DNA from: Sulfurimonas sp.
GTDB taxonomy: Bacteria; Campylobacterota; Campylobacteria; Campylobacterales; Sulfurimonadaceae
Direction of reading: 5' to 3'
DNA: 64,000 nt
Assembly (NCBI RefSeq): GCF_028713515.1
Contig: NZ_JAQTOD010000001.1
Location: 186,001 to 250,000, forward strand
A program made the position numbers and the translations under genes. The notes beneath the pieces are model-generated. The model was not told the DNA's origin. It worked only from the letters and a program-made list of their open reading frames with translations, and did no database searches. How positions within the stretch are numbered: position 1 is the first letter of the stretch; each line of letters opens with the position of its first letter. Below are positions 55,944-64,000 of the stretch, in pieces.

Positions 55944-58466
55944 TTGGATTTAGTGCTACAAATTGAAGATATCATAGAGAAAAATGGTAGTGATTTCGAG
56001 CTCTCAAAACTTTTTAAAGCTTATATAAGAGAGTACAAAACTTCGTTGCCGGAGCTTTTTACAAAAAATCAGGGTAAAGATTTTTTGGTTCACCATACAA
56101 AACAGCTTGACTCCATTATCTCGCTGATGTATAAAACAATTCTGCGAAGAGTTTTTGGAAACTATCTGCCCATGAGGGGCTCTATTCCCATCGCTATTGT
56201 GGCGCTTGGGAGCTATGCGAGGGAGCAGTTGTCAGTTCATAGCGATGTCGATATGCTTATAGTTTATGAAAAAAACGAGGGATATAACACTGGGTTGATT
56301 ATAGAAAAGCTCTTTTATCTGATTTTGGATTCGGGACTGAAGCTTGGACATAGAGTTCATGAAGTTGGGGATCTTTTTCGTGCTAGTAATGAAGATATAA
56401 CTATAAAAACTTCACTTATTGAGTCTCGGTTTGTAACCGGTTCAAACTTCACATGGCACGCAACTGCCAAAGAGTTAAACAGGATACGACTTTATAATCA
56501 AAGAGAGTTTATCTTATCAAAGATTGAAGAGGCGCAGACTAGACGCAAAAAGTATCCAAACTCCATGCAGCCAAATATAAAAGAGAGCGTGGGAGGACTT
56601 CGTGATTCAAATCTTATCTTTTGGATAGCAAAAACTATATACGGTATCACTACACTCAAAGATTTGACAAATAAACTCTACACGGAAGAGGAGTATAAAG
56701 AGTACAGAGTCGCTTTAGAGCTACTTTTTCGGGTAAGAACAGCTCTACATCTCATCGCAAACAAACAAGAAGATAGACTTCTTTTGGAGCATATACCAGA
56801 AGTTAGCAGGATGTTAGGTTTTAGCAATCAGCAAAAGCTAGCCTCCAAAGTGCTTGAAGCTCAGTGGCGCATAAGTAATTTCACTCAAATTTTTGTTAAA
56901 AAAATGGCGAGAGCTTATATAGTTGATTTTTCGTATGTTTCAAAATTTAGACATAATCGTATAAGCAAAGGTATTTATGAGCTAGACGGAAGAGTTTTTG
57001 CATCTTATAATCTCACAATTCAACCCATAAACACACTGTTGGAAATTTTAGTAGCGCTTCCAGATAAACCGTATCACTTTGATGCTGGCTTTTTGAACCA
57101 ATTTACATATACAAAAATCTCATATCCGCTAAAATCAAAAACCTATATGTTACTAAAAGAGCTTCTTAAAAAAAGAGATATGTACTGCTTCTTAAAACTA
57201 TTTTATGATGCTGGAGTTTTAGATAAACTGTTTTTAAACTTTAAAAAAGTTCTTCATCTACCACAATTTGATGGGTATCATGTCTATCCAGTGGATATTC
57301 ACTCTATAAAATCCGTTGAGGCACTAGAGAACATAAAAGAGCCGTTTATACAAAATCTATATGAGAGTTTTACGCCAGATGAAAAACTTCTCTTAAAAGT
57401 AGTAACTCTCTTTCATGATACAGGCAAAGGCAGAAGACAAGATCACTCTGAAGTTGGAGCAAAACTGGTGGTTGCGATTGCAAGAAAACTAAAACTAAAA
57501 GAAGAGCATATTGAGAGATGTGCGCTTTTGGTTAGACAGCATGTAACCATGAGTGAAACCGCTTTTAAAGAGAATATTCACAACGAAAAAACCCTCTATA
57601 AGTTTATGTCAAGTATAGGTGATGCTAAAAATTTAGATCTTTTATATGTGTTGACTTATGCTGATATTAACGGTGTTGGCGGTGAAATTTACAACTCATT
57701 TAACTCAAAACTTCTGTATGATCTTTACATAAGTGCATTGGAAGTTACTCAAAATTTTGAGAGGATAACAGATGCTTCAAAAAGAGCAAGTATTGAAAAA
57801 AGGGTTCAGAGACTTCCAGAGTTTAATGAACTGCCAAAGTTGCTGCAAAGCAAACTTCTTCGCATAGAGTCGAATCTATTTTTCTTTAAACACACGCTCT
57901 CAGACATCATTAGCATCGCTATTAAAGCCAATAAAACCGATAAATATGATTACACTATAGAGACAAGTGGTTCTCTTAGTATTGAAATATATAGAAAAAT
58001 TCCGCTAAACATAGGTTTTTTGTTGGCAACTCTTAGCCGTCTTGATGTTGCATCTATGGAGATTTTTACACTTTTTGACGGCGTAAAATATTTTAAAATA
58101 GAATTTATAGAAAATATTGATAGTGATGAGGTTGTGGAACTTGAAGATATAATCAAAAAAGCTTTTGATATGAGTTTGCATGTTGAGATGAAGAGTGTAA
58201 ATATAAACCGTGATGAGATAGCCATCGACTGTGAACACTCTCTAACTCATGCTGAAATAAGCATAAAAACACAAAATCAAAGAGGTCTTTTGGCGTATAT
58301 AATGGAGTGTTTTGAAGAGCTAAATATCAACATCGTAACCGCTAAAATCCACAGCACCAAACATAAAGTAAGAGATAGCTTTTTAATGGAAAAACAGAAC
58401 AATATATGTGATAATGTTGACAAGATTTATGAATTACTAACAAAAAAAACCATAAAAAGAGGATAA
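55944..58466 (+). CDS. glnD: [Protein-PII] uridylyltransferase/uridylyl-removing enzyme
   Basis: The 840-residue nitrogen sensor has an N-terminal nucleotidyltransferase with ALGSYAREQLSVHSDVDMLIVYE, a GlnE-like helical part (KESVGGLRDSNLIFW), an HD domain (LFHDTGKGRRQDHSEVGAKL, about 490) and two C-terminal ACT domains (SIEIYRKIPLNIGF.. and AEISIKTQNQRGLLAYIMECF) that sense glutamine. It uridylylates PII. The start is the TTG at 55944, with AGGA 7 bases upstream and no better in-frame ATG. Confidence 0.93.
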   Translation: MDLVLQIEDIIEKNGSDFELSKLFKAYIREYKTSLPELFTKNQGKDFLVHHTKQLDSIISLMYKTILRRVFGNYLPMRGSIPIAIVALGSYAREQLSVHSDVDMLIVYEKNEGYNTGLIIEKLFYLILDSGLKLGHRVHEVGDLFRASNEDITIKTSLIESRFVTGSNFTWHATAKELNRIRLYNQREFILSKIEEAQTRRKKYPNSMQPNIKESVGGLRDSNLIFWIAKTIYGITTLKDLTNKLYTEEEYKEYRVALELLFRVRTALHLIANKQEDRLLLEHIPEVSRMLGFSNQQKLASKVLEAQWRISNFTQIFVKKMARAYIVDFSYVSKFRHNRISKGIYELDGRVFASYNLTIQPINTLLEILVALPDKPYHFDAGFLNQFTYTKISYPLKSKTYMLLKELLKKRDMYCFLKLFYDAGVLDKLFLNFKKVLHLPQFDGYHVYPVDIHSIKSVEALENIKEPFIQNLYESFTPDEKLLLKVVTLFHDTGKGRRQDHSEVGAKLVVAIARKLKLKEEHIERCALLVRQHVTMSETAFKENIHNEKTLYKFMSSIGDAKNLDLLYVLTYADINGVGGEIYNSFNSKLLYDLYISALEVTQNFERITDASKRASIEKRVQRLPEFNELPKLLQSKLLRIESNLFFFKHTLSDIISIAIKANKTDKYDYTIETSGSLSIEIYRKIPLNIGFLLATLSRLDVASMEIFTLFDGVKYFKIEFIENIDSDEVVELEDIIKKAFDMSLHVEMKSVNINRDEIAIDCEHSLTHAEISIKTQNQRGLLAYIMECFEELNINIVTAKIHSTKHKVRDSFLMEKQNNICDNVDKIYELLTKKTIKRG

Positions 58467-58474
58467 ATTAAATA

Positions 58475-60289
58475 ATGTGCGGAATTGTTGGATACTTAGG
58501 CAAAAAAAATATAAAAGAAATTTTACTCTCAGGTCTTAAAGAGTTAGAGTATCGTGGATATGATTCTGCTGGAATTGCTGTTTTAGAAGATGGTAATTTC
58601 TCGATTTATAAAGCAGTTGGAAAATTGGTAAACTTAGAGGAGAAAACTAAAGATTATGAGAGTCATGGTTTTGCGGTTGGCATAGGTCATACAAGATGGG
58701 CGACACACGGAAAACCAACGGAGTTAAACGCTCATCCGCATCTGGGTGAGTCATCTTATGTTGTTCACAATGGCATTATTGAAAACTATGCCCAACTCAA
58801 AAAAGAGCTTCAAGACAAGGGTGTTGTTTTTCTTAGTCAAACGGATACTGAGGTTATAGTTCATCAGTTTGAGAAAAATCTAAAGTTGTTAAAAAACTCA
58901 TTTGATGCTTTTTCAAAAACAGTGGGTGAGCTTCAAGGTGCTTATGCAATTTTACTTGTGACAAAATCAGAGCCTGATACAATATTTTTTGCAAAGCAAG
59001 GTTCTCCTATGTTGATTGGAGTTGATGAGCAAAATGATAGTTATTTCGCATCTTCTGATACTCCTTTGATTGGGCAGTGTAACAGTGTAAATTACTTTGA
59101 AGATGGTGATTTTGGTTATGTTACACCTAAAAAACTTATGATTTTCAGCGCAAATGGCACACAAAGAGACGCTAAGTTTGTGCCTCTTTCACAAAATAAA
59201 CTCTCCGCTCAAAAAGATGGGTTTAGATTTTTTATGGAAAAAGAGATTTATGAGCAAAGCAGTGTGATTTCGGATACTCTTATGGGCAGGCTGAGTGAAA
59301 GTGAAGTTATTTTTGAAGAGCTTAATGAAAATCTTTTTTATGGGATAAGTGAGATAAAGTTTTGTGCTTGTGGAACATCTTATCACTCAGCTATGAGCGC
59401 ATTTTATCTTTTTGAAAGATATGCAAAAGTCAAAACTTCACTAGAGGTTGCAAGTGAATTTAGATATCGTAACCCAATTATGAGCAAAGACACTCTTTTT
59501 GTTGTGATTTCCCAAAGCGGAGAAACGGCCGATACGCTAGAGACACTAAAAATGGCAAAAAAAGCAGGACTTAAAACTTTAGTTATCTGTAATGTTGATA
59601 ACTCATCTATGGTTCGTTTGGCTGATGCAGCCATTCTTACTAGAGCTGGTATAGAAAAAGGTGTTGCCTCAACAAAAGCTTTTGCCACGCAAGTTACTGT
59701 TTTTTGGATGCTCTCTCTTTATGTAGCAAAAATAAGAAATTCTCTAAGTGGCACAGATATAGCCAATCAGATTGCACTCTTAAGAGAAGTTCCAAAACAC
59801 ACAAAAGTAACAGAAGTGCTTCATGAAAAGATGAAGCGACTCTCGAAAAGATACCTTCACGGACATGGCTTTTTCTTTATAGGTAGAGATATTTTTTATC
59901 CTTTGGCGCTTGAGGGTGCTTTAAAACTTAAAGAGATTTCATATCTACATGCTGAGGGTTATCCAGCTGGAGAGATGAAACATGGTCCAATAGCTTTAGC
60001 TGACCCAGAACTTTTCACTATTGCACTACTTCCGCAACATCTTCACTATGAAAAAACAAAAAGCAATGTAGAAGAACTTAGTGCAAGGGATTCAACTATA
60101 TGTGTTATAAGCAGTGAGGAGTTTGACAAAGCAGATGACTTTGTGCAGATTTCCTCATGTAAACACTATATGCTTGAATTTTATGAGATGATGATTGTAG
60201 TTCAGCTTCTTTCTCTAGAAATATCTGTAAGACTTGGCAACGATGTTGATATGCCTAGAAATCTTGCAAAAAGTGTGACGGTAGAGTAG
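58475..60289 (+). CDS. glmS: Glutamine--fructose-6-phosphate aminotransferase (isomerizing)
   Basis: The 604-residue enzyme starts MCGIVGYLG, so Cys2 becomes the N-terminal nucleophile of the glutaminase domain (GHTRWATHGKP, NGIIENYAQL). Two SIS domains (VVISQSGETADTLETLKMAK; HGHGFFFIGRDIFYPLALEGALKLKEISY) and the C-terminal LAKSVTVE follow. It makes glucosamine-6-phosphate for peptidoglycan and LPS. It is 8 bases after glnD. I see no glmS ribozyme in that gap. Confidence 0.98.
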   Translation: MCGIVGYLGKKNIKEILLSGLKELEYRGYDSAGIAVLEDGNFSIYKAVGKLVNLEEKTKDYESHGFAVGIGHTRWATHGKPTELNAHPHLGESSYVVHNGIIENYAQLKKELQDKGVVFLSQTDTEVIVHQFEKNLKLLKNSFDAFSKTVGELQGAYAILLVTKSEPDTIFFAKQGSPMLIGVDEQNDSYFASSDTPLIGQCNSVNYFEDGDFGYVTPKKLMIFSANGTQRDAKFVPLSQNKLSAQKDGFRFFMEKEIYEQSSVISDTLMGRLSESEVIFEELNENLFYGISEIKFCACGTSYHSAMSAFYLFERYAKVKTSLEVASEFRYRNPIMSKDTLFVVISQSGETADTLETLKMAKKAGLKTLVICNVDNSSMVRLADAAILTRAGIEKGVASTKAFATQVTVFWMLSLYVAKIRNSLSGTDIANQIALLREVPKHTKVTEVLHEKMKRLSKRYLHGHGFFFIGRDIFYPLALEGALKLKEISYLHAEGYPAGEMKHGPIALADPELFTIALLPQHLHYEKTKSNVEELSARDSTICVISSEEFDKADDFVQISSCKHYMLEFYEMMIVVQLLSLEISVRLGNDVDMPRNLAKSVTVE

Positions 60290-60375
60290 TAGTTTTAGCG
60301 AAGCTCTATTTTAAAATATTTTGATTTTTCTGTCATATTTGTATTATGTAATGATTTTTTCACAAAGGTAAAGCT

Positions 60376-61047
60376 ATGATAAATTTTTTTCATAGACAAA
60401 TTCAGTTGTGGGGCGAAGAGACCCAAGCTTCACTTCAGAACAAAAAAATTGCCATTATCGGTGCTGGAGGACTTGGCAGTTCTCTCGCTTTTGCTCTTGG
60501 AGCAAGTGGGATTGGCGAAATACACATGGTTGATTTTGATGAAGTCTCTACCCATAATATTCATCGTCAAATTGCTTTTAAGATAGGTGATGAGGGTAAA
60601 AATAAAGCGCGTCTTAATGCAGAAATTATTGAGCAGAGATGCCCATTTGTAAAAGCTTTTGCTCATGAGTGCGATTTTAGTGGGTTTACAAAAAAAGATT
60701 TGAAGTTTGACTTGATCTTAGATGCAACAGACAATCTTGTTGTAAGAGAGCAGATAAGTATCTGGGCAAAGAGTAAAAATATACCGTGGATTTATGGGAG
60801 CGTGGAGGCATTTCACGGTCAGGTCTGTTTTTTTGAAAATGCAAATTTCAGTGATGCCTTTAAAATTACCTCTAGAACACCACAGGGTATTACTGCCCCG
60901 ATAGTTATGCACATAGCGTCACTTCAAGCAAATCTGGCACTAAGATATTTGGCCGGGCTTAGTGTCAAGAAAGATTGGCTTTACTATCTGTTTTTCAATA
61001 ATGATGGAGAGCTAGTAACGCAAAAATTTGCCCTCCCAAAACCATAG
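60376..61047 (+). CDS. ThiF/MoeB/HesA-family adenylyltransferase without zinc cysteines
   Basis: The 223-residue E1-like protein has the ATP-binding loop GAGGLGSSLAFALGASG, DFDEVSTHNIHRQIAF and LDATDNLVVREQI. ThiF/MoeB proteins adenylate the C-terminal Gly of a ubiquitin-like sulfur carrier. Here neither of the usual C-x2-C zinc pairs is present (only isolated Cys), and the protein is shorter than ThiF (~250). No ThiS/MoaD-like gene is adjacent. The partner is unknown. Confidence 0.83.
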   Translation: MINFFHRQIQLWGEETQASLQNKKIAIIGAGGLGSSLAFALGASGIGEIHMVDFDEVSTHNIHRQIAFKIGDEGKNKARLNAEIIEQRCPFVKAFAHECDFSGFTKKDLKFDLILDATDNLVVREQISIWAKSKNIPWIYGSVEAFHGQVCFFENANFSDAFKITSRTPQGITAPIVMHIASLQANLALRYLAGLSVKKDWLYYLFFNNDGELVTQKFALPKP

Positions 61048-61060
61048 AAAAGGATTTAAA

Positions 61061-61582
61061 ATGAGATATATAATCGCACTTCTTCTGTTTGTGGCAACAC
61101 TTCTTGGTGGACAAAATGTTTCTCTTGAAGAGAAACCAAAAGCTATGTTAGAGAAAATCTCACACAATGCCATAAACATTGGAACCGGACATATGAGTGA
61201 TGTTTATGTTTTTTTAGACCCATTGTGTAGCTCGTCTCGCACTCTTATGAAGCAGATAAACGCAAATAAACTTCTTCAACTCTCAAACACTTACCATATA
61301 TTTTTATACAGATTGCCAAGACTTGACTCTGAAAAAACTATGCAATATATTTATCAGTCAGATAATCCACAAAAAAGTCTAATTGAAATAATGGTGGATG
61401 GAGATGAAGTTGATTTAGCAGATTTTAAAGCGAATGAAAAAACACTTAAAATGTTAGTGGAAGTCTCGGAGGTTGCAAAAAAACTGGATATGAAGCTTCG
61501 TCCATATATGATTTCGTTTGATAAAGATTCAAAGTACTGCAGAGTATCAGAGGGGACTGCATCATGTCTGGAGGAGTTTTAG
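61061..61582 (+). CDS. Exported thioredoxin-fold protein with single-Cys active site
   Basis: The protein is 173 residues from the ATG at 61061 (MRYIIALLLFVATLLGGQ), which follows AAAAGGATTTAAA; a longer frame only extends into the ThiF-like gene. After the signal peptide, YVFLDPLCSSSRTLMKQ occupies the position of the DsbC/DsbG active site, but the second Cys of CxxC is Ser (CSSS). Two C-terminal Cys (KYCRVSEGTASC) may form a disulphide. The protein may be a reductase or peroxiredoxin-like partner, or a non-redox binding protein. Confidence 0.72.
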   Translation: MRYIIALLLFVATLLGGQNVSLEEKPKAMLEKISHNAINIGTGHMSDVYVFLDPLCSSSRTLMKQINANKLLQLSNTYHIFLYRLPRLDSEKTMQYIYQSDNPQKSLIEIMVDGDEVDLADFKANEKTLKMLVEVSEVAKKLDMKLRPYMISFDKDSKYCRVSEGTASCLEEF

Positions 61583-61671
61583 AAATAGCTAGTTGAAGAT
61601 AGTTGGAAATATATAGAGTTTGGTTTTTTATAGCTATCTATTTCCGTTGTGTTGTGATTTAAAAGAGCAAA

Positions 61672-64000
61672 CTAAAGGGAACTAAAGTCAGTAGTAACTT
61701 CATCTATACTCTCTAGTGGAAGCAGTTTTTTTGCATACTCAAGATATATTCCTGAGTTGTAGAAAAACTTAACTATCTCTTTGTCTAAGTCATCATCTTT
61801 TGCCATAAAGTAGAGAATTTTCATGGCACTTGAGAGTGGATTTCCTTTTTTATATGGGCGATCACTCGCAGTTAGCGCCTCAAAAACATCAGCCACCGCT
61901 AAAATTCTTGCTTCAAAACTTATCTCATCACCTCTTAGTCCTTGTGGGTAGCCTTTTCCATTTATTTTCTCGTGATGATTTCCAGAGATTTGAGGAATCT
62001 GTTTATACTTTTTAGGGAATGGTAATTTGTTTAAAATATCAAGGCTTGTTTTTGCGTGTTCGTTTATAATATTTCGCTCTTGCGTCGTTAGCGTTCCTTT
62101 TTGCACGCTTAGGTTATATGCTTCGTTTTCATTTATGATAAAGTAACTTTTACCATCTATCTCCCAATTTTGGTTCGCTATATTTTGTATAAGTTCAATC
62201 TGCTCATTGGTTATAAATTCCGTACCTTTGTTGCTTCTTTTTATCGCCTCAAAATAGCTATCCAGCAAATCCACTTTTTCTTTAAACACATGTGCTAGTT
62301 CTTCAAGTGAGTTTTTGTCATTTTGCATAATTTTTTTATTTAAAAGTTCTATCTCAAGAGCTTTTTTTATGAGCTCTATGCGACCTTTGACAACCTCGAT
62401 ACGATCAAAAATAGTTTCAAGTTTTGTAGATTTGTCAACTACTTGTTCTGGAGTTGCGAGTTTTCCTATATCGTGCATCAGTGCTGCAAAATTTATCTGT
62501 TTCATCTCTTGTGCGCTGAAGTTTTTAGTGCTAAATACTCCATTATCTTTGTTTATAGCTTCAGCTATCATAACCGTTAGCTTTACCATTCTCTCTATGT
62601 GTCCTGCTGTATATGGGGATTTTTTACCAATAGCGAAGATGATGCTTTGCAGGAATGCTTCAAGTAGTGTCTCTAACCCTTGGATGAGAGTTGCGTTTGT
62701 GATAGCAATTGCAGCTTGCGATGCTAAGGATAGGGTTAAATCTTCATCTTCTTTGTCAAAAGCGATAATCTCATTACTATTATCATGCTTATTTAGAAGT
62801 TGCAAGACTCCTATAATCTCAAACTCATGATTTTTAAGTGGAATAACTAGCATAGATTTTGAGCGATAACCTGTTCCCTTATCAAACTCTCTTGTTCCAT
62901 CAAAAGAAAATCCAACGGCTTCATAGACATCTGGAATATTTATAACTATATCATCCAGGGCACAAGTTGCTGCGACCATTTTTTTATTTGGCGAGCCATC
63001 TTCAAGATATAGTGGAAGTGGTGGCCATGTTATAACGCCACTTGTTCCACCCATTTTTATATTTAATGAGTCCGTTTGCGCCACTTTGAAATGTAGATGC
63101 TTATCTTCTAAAATATAGAGCGTTCCAGCATCAGCATTTGCTAGCGCCTTCGCCTCTGTTACTATAATCTCCAAAAGAGTATCTATATTAGTCTCAGCCG
63201 AGAGAGCGGTGCCTATCTTATTTAGTTTTTGTATTTTTTGCTCAGTTGTGTAGCGCAAAGAAGCTATTTTTATAAGGCCATTTTTAAAGTAGATTTCTTC
63301 GCCATCTTTTAGAACTCTATCTTTAGAAATCCCAATCTCATCAAGTTCGGTGATAATCTCTTTATCATAAAAAGGTTTAAGATGGTTTACATAAATCTCA
63401 ATATCTTTGCGCTTTAAAAGTTCCAACTCTTGACTTAAAAATTGTGGTGTTAAATGCTTGCTAAGTTCTGCGATTTTAGCAAGTTTGTTTGGAAAAGATA
63501 TATCTATAACAAGAGCTTTTATAGCGTCATTGTTATTTATTAAATCCCATAGCTTAGGGTTTTTAAAGGTGTCACCTGAAAAAAGAATAGCCCCATCTTT
63601 ACTCTCTATAAGATAGCCACAACACTCAACAGTATGATTTGCTTCAATTGGAGTTAGAAAAATCCCATCCTCTATCTCATACCTTTTGCTCAGTTCAAGT
63701 TCTACATAAATTATGGCAGGAGCTTGGCTATTTATGAGGTATATTTCACTAAAATCTGGCCAAACTTCATAGTTGAAAATATGCTCTTTTAGTGCTTTTA
63801 TGGTTTGTGGAAGTCCACACAGATGCAGTGGTTCAACTCTTGAAGCAAAGCTATTGTCTATCAAAAAAGCGCTATCAACTATGTGGTCTAGATGAGAATG
63901 AGAGAAGAAAATCTTATTTATATATTTTGCATTCTCGCCGAGGGCTTGCATAATATTTCCAGCATCTATTACGCTGTTTTGTGTAACCATGATTGATGTT
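61672..64000 (-). CDS. MBL-fold + GAF + HD-GYP protein (N-terminus beyond right edge)
   Basis: The minus-strand frame stays open to base 64000. The first visible Met (63990) is in mid-strand of the first domain ([14 protein letters not shown]), so the true start lies outside. In order: a metallo-beta-lactamase fold of the class II cAMP phosphodiesterase/RNase Z type ([22 protein letters not shown]), a GAF domain (about 260-430) and an HD-GYP domain ([15 protein letters not shown] and, after a ~100-residue insertion, [16 protein letters not shown]). HD-GYP domains hydrolyse cyclic di-GMP. Both metal sites look intact, so it may degrade two kinds of cyclic nucleotide. Confidence 0.9.
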   Translation of the reverse strand, partial: TSIMVTQNSVIDAGNIMQALGENAKYINKIFFSHSHLDHIVDSAFLIDNSFASRVEPLHLCGLPQTIKALKEHIFNYEVWPDFSEIYLINSQAPAIIYVELELSKRYEIEDGIFLTPIEANHTVECCGYLIESKDGAILFSGDTFKNPKLWDLINNNDAIKALVIDISFPNKLAKIAELSKHLTPQFLSQELELLKRKDIEIYVNHLKPFYDKEIITELDEIGISKDRVLKDGEEIYFKNGLIKIASLRYTTEQKIQKLNKIGTALSAETNIDTLLEIIVTEAKALANADAGTLYILEDKHLHFKVAQTDSLNIKMGGTSGVITWPPLPLYLEDGSPNKKMVAATCALDDIVINIPDVYEAVGFSFDGTREFDKGTGYRSKSMLVIPLKNHEFEIIGVLQLLNKHDNSNEIIAFDKEDEDLTLSLASQAAIAITNATLIQGLETLLEAFLQSIIFAIGKKSPYTAGHIERMVKLTVMIAEAINKDNGVFSTKNFSAQEMKQINFAALMHDIGKLATPEQVVDKSTKLETIFDRIEVVKGRIELIKKALEIELLNKKIMQNDKNSLEELAHVFKEKVDLLDSYFEAIKRSNKGTEFITNEQIELIQNIANQNWEIDGKSYFIINENEAYNLSVQKGTLTTQERNIINEHAKTSLDILNKLPFPKKYKQIPQISGNHHEKINGKGYPQGLRGDEISFEARILAVADVFEALTASDRPYKKGNPLSSAMKILYFMAKDDDLDKEIVKFFYNSGIYLEYAKKLLPLESIDEVTTDFSSL

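Noticed and set aside
58467-58474. glmS ribozyme upstream of glmS
   Set aside because: Only 8 bases separate glnD and glmS and the glnD end is coding; no room for the element.

Overview
The window is AT-rich and densely coded. It looks like a Campylobacterota chromosome, most probably Sulfurimonas or a close relative. The evidence is gene content and order that I recall from Campylobacter/Helicobacter/Sulfurimonas: flhA-Rrf2 regulator opposite rpsO; ispDF, then an HP1021-type orphan regulator, then an ATP-sulfurylase-like gene; fabZ-lpxA-clpX-mreB-mreC-carB; a UPF0323 lipoprotein next to a glutathionylspermidine-synthase-like gene; and a fused CcsBA. No database search was run, so the genus is an inference.

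Layout. 1-10.4 kb: the 5' part of flhA, an Rrf2 regulator, rpsO, a cyclophilin, PEP synthase, an MFS carrier with a small ParB-like partner, acetyl-CoA synthetase, a methyltransferase, pyrF and tRNA-Ser(GCT). 10.4-20.2 kb: ogt, the ispDF/HP1021-like/Sat-like overlap operon, thiC and mrp on plus, then an overlapping minus-strand set (TrmN6-like, YkgJ-like, TPR lipoprotein, trpC). 20.2-31.9 kb: envelope and housekeeping genes on plus (kdsB, queH, fabZ, lpxA, clpX, mreB, mreC, carB, a short TsaC-like gene, UPF0323 lipoprotein, GspS-like ATP-grasp).

32.0-47.3 kb is the most remarkable part. It is a multiheme cytochrome locus with a monoheme cytochrome, an 11(+1)-heme, an 8-heme and a separately transcribed 4-heme cytochrome. 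These are followed by an NHL lipoprotein, a SurA/parvulin-type isomerase, a large outer-membrane beta-barrel, a second NHL protein, a 10(+2)-heme cytochrome, an NTF2-like exported protein and a fused CcsBA haem ligase. Together they hold 34 CXXCH sites plus three atypical motifs. The 4-heme protein has exactly eight histidines, enough for four bis-His haems. Its whole motif order recurs in the N-terminal third of the large cytochrome. I read the locus as a secretion/assembly and porin module for extracellular or outer-membrane electron transfer, comparable to the OmcE-type cytochrome filaments of Geobacter.

47.3-64 kb: two small cytochromes c transcribed divergently around a perfect 19-bp palindrome, a SEL1-repeat protein and a 2-hydroxyacid dehydrogenase. 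Then comes a minus-strand accessory island (quinol-monooxygenase-like gene, Septu-like ATPase + HNH nuclease pair, VapBC-like toxin-antitoxin, and an orphan LsrK-type AI-2 kinase). It ends with glnD, glmS, a ThiF-like protein, a thioredoxin-fold exported protein, and an MBL-GAF-HD-GYP protein cut by the right edge. I saw no CRISPR array, insertion sequence or prophage.
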